64,000 nt of DNA from positions 432,924-496,923 of the forward strand of contig WTPW01000018.1 in the NCBI GenBank assembly GCA_009809945.1, in the 5' to 3' direction. The notes under the pieces are model-generated. The model did no database searches and was not told the DNA's origin. It was given only the letters and a program-made list of their open reading frames with translations. A program made the position numbers and the translations under genes. Source of the DNA: Gigaspora margarita (taxonomy: Eukaryota; Glomeromycota; Glomeromycetes; Diversisporales; Gigasporaceae). Below, in pieces: positions 56,011 through 64,000 of the stretch (positions are counted from its first letter, which is position 1; every line of letters starts with the position of its first letter).

Positions 56011-56750
56011 TTTTATAAGGGAGATGGGGGTATTATGGCGAAGTTAACAATATTTTGGTCATATCCTAAAATTTATTGGCTGGAGTCGAATAATTTTAGT
56101 ATTATTTGATTCATCTCATTAAGCCGAATCAATTAATACCAAAATCATTCGATTCCAGTCATTAAATCTAAAGATATTCAAATTTAAAGTTTCGTTAAAA
56201 ATAAATAGATTTTTTTGCATTAGGAGGTATTGTGGCGAATCATTGATATTTTGTGACCCCATGGTCAGAATCCAACGATTTTTATACTATTCAATTCTTC
56301 TCGATGAGAGAAATCTAATAATATAAAAATTATTGGATTCTGATCATGGGATCATGAGATATCAACGATTCGCCACAATGCCCATTTACTATAGTATTCT
56401 ATATATCGAAATGGTTTAATCATGAATATCTCATGACCCAGTGATCCAAATTGGGCGATTCTTGTACCAATCAATTCCTCTCGACGAGAGAAATCGATTG
56501 ATGTAAAAATCGTTCAATTTGAGCTACTGGGTCACAAAGCTGATTATATGTTAATGAATATAAAAAAATGCATTAACTTCGATATCTCATGACTCAGTAG
56601 TCTGGATCGAATAAAATTTATACCATTCGACTCCTCTCGATGAGAGGATTTGAATGGTGTAAATTTCATTCAATTCCGATCACAGGATCATGAGATATCA
56701 CGATTCGCCACAATACCTTATTCGCCATAATACCCCCATCTCCCTTATAA
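56011..56750. mobile_element. TIR element containing four consecutive long hairpins
   Basis: TTATAAGGGAGATGGGGGTA and TTATGGCGAA at the left are exactly inverted at 56720-56750. Four long inverted repeats fill the interior, centred near 56117, 56303, 56486 and 56640. Three of the centres read TCTCGATGAGAG or TCTCGACGAGAG. Outer arms of units 2-4 share ATATCTCATGA; GCGAATCATTGATATTTTG and its inverse flank unit 2. No coding frame; TSD not recognised. Confidence 0.85.
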
Positions 56751-56837
56751 TTTTTTTTTTGATTTCAAAGTGCCTGCTTGGGGCATAGGATTTATTCAGT
56801 TTACATATTAGAAAATTATACTTGGATAAGAGTACAA

Positions 56838-58375
56838 CTAGTCACGCATACATTTTTGGTGTCTAATTTAAGTGGTCTGCATGAAGGTCTATACTAGATG
56901 CCATACCTGCAACCCACTATGGGAATTGCCTATTTGAACCCTCTGATCTTTTGCTTCTTTACCAATATTAACTATTTCATCAGATCCATAGTATATATAC
57001 AGTTAGTCTAAACCTAGATTATTTACTGCTATAGCTCTTAGGACTAGTTTATCCTTACAAAAAACTTGGTAGAGCAGTTTCTGTTCCATACAGATATTAT
57101 CTACACTTTGGTAATTATCACTATAGCTGAGGTCAACACTTGCAAGACAAGGTTACCCCTGTTTTTTTTTACCAATATCTACTTCTTTCCTTGTAAAGTT
57201 CACTCTAGCCCTAGCACCCACCTCTACTTTCTACCAGTCCTTATACCAACTCCTAAACTTCCAAACCAGTTAGCCCAGAAGGGTTGATTCACTCGGTGTT
57301 AGGTGCCACTATCCCTTAAACCGTAAAATTTAGCAGGCAAATTTGCCCGCTAAAATAATTGGATGAAAAATGGGACATATAAAAAAGTTTTTAATGAAAA
57401 TCTCCATTCTAATCAACTATCGTGACTCCTGAAAGACTTGAGTCATATATCACACTCAATAATCGCAGTTTATATACTAAAAATCATCTAAACAAATGGC
57501 ATAAGTTTACACAATAGCTGTAAAACATGCCATGTGACTTGATCTTTTGGGGCATATTATTTTTATACCATTACCCCCAAAATTAGCTCTGTGATGTTGG
57601 CCAAAAAGAATCTTTGACCAACTCTAATGTTATATTATAAAAGGTACCTCTACGTGACGATTATGAAAATTATTTATATTAGTCACATGACAGTTGCCTT
57701 TTTTATTATTAAATTTGAATGTAAAGATCATATTACGATCAATCCTACTTAGGTGATTTTTGGGGCACAGTTAAAAAAATTCCATAAGTTAATCGTATTT
57801 AACAACAAGCATATTATGTGCTTTTATTCTAGCTTAGAAAATATGGGGGCATAGCTTAATAAAATCTAGAGTAATAACAAAAAAATAGGTCACAAAAAAT
57901 TTTAGCAGGCAAATTTGACCGCATTACGGTTTAAGGGATGGTTCTTTTTTTCTTTGGTACCTACTTCTATAGCATAGGTTTTTTTCTCTAGTACAACTCT
58001 GGCAGCCAGGTTGGTGGACTCCCATTCCTGAGGAAGGGTCTTTATTCATCTAATATTTCAGCTCCGGTTTCCAATTCTCCAGTTTTAGTAGCACTGTTAA
58101 AGATCTTTGCTATCTTCTTACTCAGGACTTGCCAAATGGGTTTTTATTTCTCTGGTCCCTTGAATTTGTCTGTATAAAGATATACAAATATGCCCAAAAG
58201 CTCACATATAAATGGTGAACCAAGGATTATAGGTAATATACCTACCTGATTAATGAGACAACAGTTACTGTACTACAGGTCTATTTGTCAAAGCATCACC
58301 AGTGGGATTTGAATCTTAGACCTGCTGCTTGGGTGACAACTAAACAACTTCCCTAAGTCACCACACCTTAATCTT
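56838..58375 (-). mobile_element. Dispersed element copy A with tRNA-like head (minus strand)
   Basis: Aligned by eye with 61686-62705: shared strings include GCCTATTTGAACCCTCTGAT/GCCTATTTAAACTTTTTGAT, CTTCCTTGTAAAGTTCACTC/TTCTTGTAAAGTTTATCC and CTTGCCAAATGGGTTTT/TTTGCCAAGTAGGTTTT. On the minus strand the 5' part has GTGACTTAGGGAAG and GATTCAAATCCCAC, resembling Pol III A and B boxes. A minus-strand frame reads KPIWQVLSKKIAKIFN, with KPTWQNMSREILQAFI in copy B, so it may instead be a decayed coding sequence. A 630-bp TIR element is inserted at 57310-57939. Confidence 0.45.
57310..57939. mobile_element. 630-bp TIR element with ATCCCTTAAACCGTAA ends
   Basis: ATCCCTTAAACCGTAAAATT and GCAGGCAAATTTG at the left are inverted at 57903-57939. 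Copy B of the host element lacks it, which supports insertion. Target duplication unclear. Confidence 0.8.
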
Positions 58376-59334
58376 CAATATAATTTTATCATATCTATTT
58401 TTATTTTTTTATTGTTTTTGTTAAAGGTTTCTATTTTGGGATCAAATTTTTATTTAAGTAGTTTGGATCATAGATACCTCTAGAAGTTTCTAACATTTGT
58501 TGTATTAACAAGAGTAACTAGCCACATTGGGGTATTATATCAACGATTTAATCAAAACTATATTAGTTATTTTGATCATTTTATTATAATCAGATTTTTA
58601 TTAAAAAAATAAAATAATTAATTGAATATAATTTTATTTTACTTAATTATAAAGAAAAGCATGAAATTTTAAAGATATCATATAAATATTTCACTTATTT
58701 TTCCTATTTTTTTGAATTAAAAACTGTTTGTCAGAACTGTTTCAAAGTGACTACTAATATTGTTAGCTGAAATTGTTTTATGCTTGTAGAAATATTTTGA
58801 CATTTTATATTTAGGCTACCGAAATGTCTAAATATTGCTAAAATCCTAAATTATACCAAAATATCTAAATAATGTCAAAATGTTTAAAAAAAATAATATC
58901 GAAATGTCTGAATTAAGAAATATATATGAAAAACATATGGGAATGAGGTCTGTTAATCAGTCCAACTAAGACTACTGGTCCTGTGGTCCTCGTTAGAACT
59001 ATCTTTTTATGGGACAGGCCAAAAAGACTATCAGTCCAAATATAGTTAGTTTTAAATTATTGTAACAAATATATGTAGCCTAATTTTTGTAATATACAAG
59101 ATTAATTTTTAGATGTTTAGACAACAATAATAAATTTAAATATTTTAAATCAGAGTTTTTTTTATTTAATATTTATTTTATATTTTGTGAAATTATTAAT
59201 TTGTCTTCACGTTCAAACTATACATAAATATTTTTGAATAAATAACAAATTAGTATTAGCATTAGCAATTAAGATTAGTTATTTTGGGTTTGCTATTACT
59301 CGCTTTGTAAAGGCTGGCTCTATCTCCTGCCCAC
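58376..59334. other. AT-rich spacer
   Basis: No gene recognised. ATGTCTAAAT-like words repeat near 58800-58920 and relate to 60470-60660. Confidence 0.5.
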
Positions 59335-59570
59335 TATTCCTAGTAAGTTGTTGGGCTCCATAGCTGCAGTAGCAGTGCAAGAACCTATTAGTAAATAGTT
59401 AGGCTCTGCGGCTGCAGTAGCAGTATACAGACCTTAATAGTAAATAGTTAGGCACCACAGCTGCAAGAACCTTATTAGTGGATAGTTAGGCTCTGCTCTG
59501 CAATGGCAGTACAAGGACCTTATTAGTAGTTAGTTAAGCTCTACAACTGCAGAAACCTAAAACAGATACT
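59335..59570. repeat. About 60-bp tandem repeat, four to five units
   Basis: Units read like TAGTAAATAGTTAGGCTCTG followed by GGCTGCAGTAGCAGTACAAG and AACCTTAT. Starts fall near 59340, 59392, 59446, 59486 and 59535. More G/C-rich than its surroundings. Confidence 0.8.
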
Positions 59571-61023
59571 GATGATAATGCTGGGCATATGTTGGATATC
59601 TTTCTTATACTTGTGTTTTCATATAATAGTCAGCGTGTGGTTCAGGACCTTGGTTTTAGAAAATTTTGGAACTGAGAGATTAGTAGTTTATACATTGTGA
59701 AAATTATTGGTATGGGTTCAAATAATAAGTCCTAGACTAGAGGTTTTGTCATAGGTATTGACAATAGAGTATGAATGCTAGAGCTTGTTTGGATGTTTGA
59801 ATAGTAAACCTATTCCCATTAGTGCTATTAATCGGTTCTCCAGTCCATCTTGGTCCAAAGACTAGCAGTCTTTTAAAAAGTTAGACTGGACTGTGGTCCA
59901 GAACTAATTAGGAATAATCAGTATAAAACCAGATGAACTGATTATTAGATTAATTAAATGCATATAAATTGCAATAACATATTAATTTACTATTCATATT
60001 ATTATAGACTCTATTCAAATGATTAATTTATTACTCATTTCATTATATAAAGCTACCTCTAAACAAATGTCTAAACCTGTCTATTATTATTAGAACTAGT
60101 AATAATAATGCATATGAATTTTGAAACAATGCATATAATTTTTGCAGATATATTTTTATGTGAGTATGCTAGCATAATACAGGTCAACTTATCTCAAGTA
60201 TCTGGAAGTTCCCAACTGGGAAAAATTAATATAAATTATGAACAAGGTCAAGAGTGTAACAAAATTCTTTAATATTCCATCAATGGAGCATTTTTTATAA
60301 ACCAGGTATAATACTATGCATTATGTGTATCATGTATAAAAAGTATTAAATAGATTATCACTAATTAAGATTAAATTTATACTTAGTTGTACTTTGTTTT
60401 TAAAGTTCAAAGTGCAGTAGTAATAATATAATATTCAATTTATTTATAAATAATTTTATTGTTTATATTTAATTTAGACATTTAGTCACATAGTATTTTA
60501 TTTAGTCAACTAATTAGACATTTAGTCACATAGTATTTATTTAGTCAACTATTTAGACATTTAGTCAAATTTAGACTTTTGACATTTCAAAAAAAAATAA
60601 TGCTATGTCAAAATATATTTAGACACTAATTGTCTAAATGGTTGACTAAATTAAGTATTTCGACTAACAACATTAGTGACTACATTTTATTTTTTACTAA
60701 AGTTCTAATTAAGTTTTGATTTATATATTTAGGATACTTTTTTCATTCTAATTAATAGATTTTGAAGTATGCTATAAAGTGAATTTGCAAAATCCACATG
60801 TTAATAAAAAAAATAAAAATATAGCTTTATTCTTTGACCTTATATAAATAACTAGTAAAAATTTTAAGACAATTGCACACCTATATAATAAGTTGATACA
60901 TTTTAAATAAGTCTTATTGTATAATATAATAGCAATAATCTTATTTTATTGTATAGTAATAAATTGATTTATATTTATGTAGTATAAAAAATTTGTACTA
61001 TGATAAATTATATAGTTAGCTAA
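59571..61023. other. AT-rich spacer with TTTAGTCA repeats
   Basis: At 60473-60565 a 47-51 bp unit with TTTAGACATTTAGTCACATA and TTTAGTCAACTA is repeated twice plus a partial copy. No gene is recognised. Confidence 0.55.
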
Positions 61024-61641
61024 TAGGGGTCTTAGCTGGGTTGGGTCTGACCCAACCCAACTCATATCTGACCCAACCCAAGTCAGGTCAGGTTAGATCA
61101 AATGTGGGTCAGATCAGACTTGCGTCAGATTATATACAATGATCACAAGTAGTTACTACATCATAAAGTCAAAATTTTACTATATAAATCGATAAAACTT
61201 ACTTAGTAAACTTGTTTGGGAGAACAAATACATACACTCTAAAATTTTTATCCAAATTGGAGAAGTTTTTATTATTTGACTTTTAATTTTTACATTCATC
61301 GAACATATTTTTTAAAATGATTTTAATTTTTTCATTGAACATAAAAAATAAAAGTCAAATAATAAAATTTTCTCCAATTTGGATAAAAGTTTTAGTGTAT
61401 GTGCATTTTGATCTTCCAAACAAGTTTACTTAAGCGAACATTATGGATTTACATAGAAAATTTAGACTTTACTATGTAGCAACTATTATCAACCCAGGTT
61501 TAACCCAGGTTGGGTTGGGTTGGGTCAAACCCGGGTTGGGTTTGACATGAGGTGGGTCAGACCCAGGTCGGGTTTTGACCCAAGTGTGTCTAACCTGGAT
61601 CAGGCCCATACCAGACCCAACCCGACCCACTAAGATCCCTA
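61024..61641. mobile_element. 618-bp hAT-type element, TSD TTAGCTAA
   Basis: TAGGGGTCTTAGCTGGGTTG and imperfect inverse CCCACTAAGATCCCTA; TTAGCTAA duplicated exactly at 61016-61023 and 61642-61649. GGGTTGGGTC/GACCCAACCC words fill both arms. A foldback of the 53849 family sits at 61140-61495. Confidence 0.92.
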
Positions 61642-61685
61642 TTAGCTAATATAGTTTTGATTAAATAGTAAATGTGACACCCCAT

Positions 61686-62705
61686 AGCCACATATATACT
61701 TTTGATATTTAATTTATGTAGGACCCCGAAATATACATAGATAGGTCAGGTTAATTATAGGGTTACTAAAAAAGAAAAGATCTGCAGAAAAAACTTCAAA
61801 AATAAGCAAAAAATTACTATAAATAGAAAAGATCTGCATAAAAAACCTCAAAAATAAGCAAACTCATACCTGACCTATCTATATATATTTCGGGGTCCTA
61901 TTTATGTAGTCTTCTAAAAGCTCCTATACTAGCTATTATATCTGCAACCCAACTATAAAGTTGCCTATTTAAACTTTTTGATTTTTAGTTTTTTTTTATT
62001 AATCTATACATGTATCAAATTCTTATACAAACCTTTAAACAAGCTTATTAGATTGTATTCTTGATAGAAAACCTATTAAAATAGATTTTGTTCTATATAG
62101 TAGTACTATAGTATTAACTAATACTTGTAAGTTCTTAAACCTTTTATTATATCTACTATTGTTCTTGTAAAGTTTATCCAACCCCTAATACTGCTTACCA
62201 AACTCTTTATAGATTTTTCTGATATTTCTAAGCTTTTTTCCTTAATGTATACTTTCATATAAATTTAACAGTCTGGTTAATAGGGTTCTTTTTAATCATT
62301 TTGTTACTATATTTTCTCTAGTTAATTAAACCTACTTCAACTTTATTCTATAGAACTAATAAAAGCTTGTAATATTTCTCTACTCATGTTTTGCCAAGTA
62401 GGTTTTGGATTTTCAGCTTTCTGAATTATTTATATGTTCTTAACAATTTTATCATGGGTTTGTACTAACTAATACTAGCTTGTATTCTTCTGTATAACAA
62501 ATTGGACTTGCTAACTTTTATATGGATACTTTAAAAATCTCCTAGAGTAAATTAGTATGCCAGAGATTATAGGTTCTTTAACCCAACTATTGATAAATCA
62601 TACAGATCATTTATCTAAAATATTTCTAGTAGGATCAGAACTTTGCATATAAGTAATTAGTTACTTGAAAGAGTAACAACAATCTGTATGTTATCATATA
62701 TTTGT
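61686..62705 (-). mobile_element. Dispersed element copy B (minus strand)
   Basis: Homologous to 56838-58375 in the same order and orientation, more decayed. It carries the 180-bp MITE at 61720-61899, which copy A lacks. Function unresolved. Confidence 0.45.
61720..61899. mobile_element. 180-bp hAT-type MITE, TSD ATTTATGT
   Basis: AGGACCCCGAAATATACATA and AGATAGGTCAGGT are inverted at the right. ATTTATGT is duplicated exactly at 61712-61719 and 61900-61907. Inside, AAAGATCTGCA-AAAAAAC is present twice in direct order. Confidence 0.92.
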
Positions 62706-63107
62706 TTTATATAAATATCTTTTTATAAATTATATATACATTCTATATTATTAGTTATTACTAATTAAAATTAAAAATTTTATTCAAATATTTTTAAATA
62801 ATTATCTATAGTAATAGCAAGCCAATAGACTATTTATTAGTTTAAACCAAATTTTAATTTAAACAATTATATAAAGATATTAAAAAATATTTTAATTTGA
62901 TTAGTATATTTTTTAATAATTAATTCATGATTCATATGCTAAACAGTGAAAATATATAGTAATATCTGGAAAAAATTAATTATTGTTTATTCAAATTTCT
63001 GGAATTTGGTACTATTATGAAGTTTTTTACTAAGCTAACCTTTCTACACTAAATAACAAATATTATAGAACATATTCTTTGATTCTAATATAATAAAATC
63101 ATTAAAA

Positions 63108-63247
63108 TGGGTCTAGTATATCATGAGATATTATCAAAAAACATTTTGCAACCATATAGAGTTTTTATAAATAATAATATTGTTTATATAGAAACTCTAT
63201 ATGGTTACAAAATGTTTTTTTAATGATAATTTGTGATCTACTAGCCC
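63108..63247. repeat. 140-bp foldback
   Basis: GGGTCTAGTATATCATGAGA and ACCATATAGAGTTTTTATA at the left pair with TATAGAAACTCTATATGGTT and GATCTACTAGCCC at the right around an AT-rich loop. Confidence 0.8.
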
Positions 63248-63296
63248 AATTTTAGAAAAAATGTATTTGTCTCTAGCAGTGACAGTCACTGAATTG

Positions 63297-63660
63297 TAGG
63301 GGTCTTAGCTGGGTCAGGTCTGACACAAGTCAGATTATATACAATGATTGCAAGTAGTTGCTACATAGTAAAGTCCAAATTATACTATCTAAATCGATAA
63401 AATGTGCTTAATTAAACTTGTTTGGAAGATCAAAATACATATACTTTGAAATTTTTATTCAAATTGGAGAAATTATTACTATTTAACTTTTAAGTTTTAC
63501 CTTTGTTGAACATATTTTTTAAAAAGATTCTAATTTTTTGCATTGAATGTAAAAATTAAAAGTCAAATAATAAAAATTTCTCCGATTTGGATAAAAATTT
63601 TAGGATATATACATTTTAATCTTCCAAACAGGTTTTCATAAGCTGGTTTTATCAATTTAC
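63297..63660. mobile_element. Truncated relative of the 61024 hAT element with its foldback
   Basis: TAGGGGTCTTAGCTGGGTCA repeats the left end of 61024, followed by CAGATTATATACAATGAT and the foldback. The right end is missing; after 63660 another G/C-richer sequence with GGTTCGGTCCGGG and five N bases begins. Confidence 0.7.
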
Positions 63661-63835
63661 ATTAGTGCTCCTAGGTTCAGTTTGGGCTCGGTCTGGTTCG
63701 GGTTCGGTCCGGGATCGAACCGGACTCGGACTCTAAATTTTACTAATTTCGAACTTCGAACTAGACTCAGACTCAATTATGAGTTCGGTCCGGGTCCNGT
63801 TNGAAGTTCGCGAACNGGTCCGAGTTNGAATATAG
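63661..63835. repeat. CGGGTTCGGTCCGGG-rich repeat with N bases
   Basis: TTCGGTCCGGG/GAACCGGAC-type words alternate in both orientations, as in subterminal parts of hAT-type elements. Several N bases (63798-63827) show uncertain sequence. The right boundary is not clear. Confidence 0.5.
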
Positions 63836-63868
63836 TTATATGTATTTTTTGGTGCTGAACAAGTTTAC

Positions 63869-64000
63869 TTAGTGCATGTTTTTAGAATTAATTAGTAAAA
63901 TTTTATGAATTATAAGATTTTATAAAATTTTATTAATAAAATTTTATAAAATCTTATAATTCACAAAATTTTATTAATTAATTCTAACTTTATGCACTAA
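63869..64000. repeat. 132-bp palindrome at the window end
   Basis: From TTAGTGCAT to ATGCACTAA nearly every base pairs with its partner around a centre near 63935 (AAAATTTTATTAATAAAATTT). It is preceded by GCTGAACAAGTTTACTTAGT, the inner end of the 32340-32580 foldback, so it belongs to that family. The outer right end lies beyond the window. Confidence 0.85.

Noticed and set aside
57066..57287. 73-codon plus-strand frame
   Set aside because: It lies in the dispersed element whose other copy near 62.1 kb is not open in this frame, and the conserved sense appears to be on the minus strand.
58290..58375. Functional tRNA on the minus strand
   Set aside because: B-box-like GATTCAAATCC is present, but no full cloverleaf is seen and the homologous copy near 62.65 kb is diverged. 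Kept only as a tRNA-like head of a dispersed element.
58955..59930. Possible TIR element with CAGTCC and GGTCC words at both ends
   Set aside because: The AGTCCAACTAAGACTACTGG and GGTCCAAAGACTAGCAGTC stretches do not align convincingly as inverted ends, and no target duplication was found.

Overview
This window looks like part of a repeat-rich, strongly AT-rich fungal nuclear genome. Genes have short introns of about 50-110 nt with GT-AG borders. The families present are UDP-glycosyltransferase, a membrane-anchored amidohydrolase, and relics of Sel1-repeat kinases, F-box-like, SPRY, TPR, chromodomain and hAT-transposase genes. This mix is typical of arbuscular mycorrhizal fungi such as Rhizophagus; that assignment is inference from family content and composition, as no marker gene is present. 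Scattered N bases show a draft assembly.

Layout. 1-6.9 kb: AT-rich spacer and one UDP-glycosyltransferase gene (2258-4330, five exons) with an in-frame stop. 6.9-8.1 kb: SPRY and TPR relics. 8.1-13.3 kb: a composite repeat region with a decayed Sel1-repeat gene, a decayed tyrosine-recombinase element (zinc-knuckle ORF plus recombinase with HxxR and Y boxes), and an array of eleven short palindromes at regular alternating spacing. 13.3-17.5 kb: tandem repeats and a 1.2-kb TIR element. 17.5-24.3 kb and 34.0-38.8 kb: two direct copies of one segment, each holding an apparently intact 12-exon gene (948 codons, minus strand) for a type II membrane amidohydrolase, plus a chromodomain-like relic. 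The first copy carries a 1.86-kb hAT-type element in intron 11 with an exact 8-bp target duplication; the second copy preserves the empty site. 24.3-34.0 kb: F-box-like and Sel1/kinase pseudogenes, a 190-bp satellite and a decayed hAT transposase. 38.8-47.3 kb: a MITE cluster and a Sel1-kinase pseudogene split by a 960-bp hAT-type element. 47.3-64.0 kb: no recognisable intact gene, but a dense, nested collection of TIR, foldback and tandem-repeat elements, several with verifiable 8-bp target duplications.

Function. Only the two amidohydrolase genes look intact; the glycosyltransferase is one nonsense codon away. The rest records transposition, gene-fragment capture and decay. The most unusual structures are the palindrome array at 12.46-13.06 kb, the four-hairpin element at 56.0-56.75 kb, the hAT element that carries Sel1 and F-box-like host fragments, and a nearly difference-free tract inside the otherwise diverged amidohydrolase pair.
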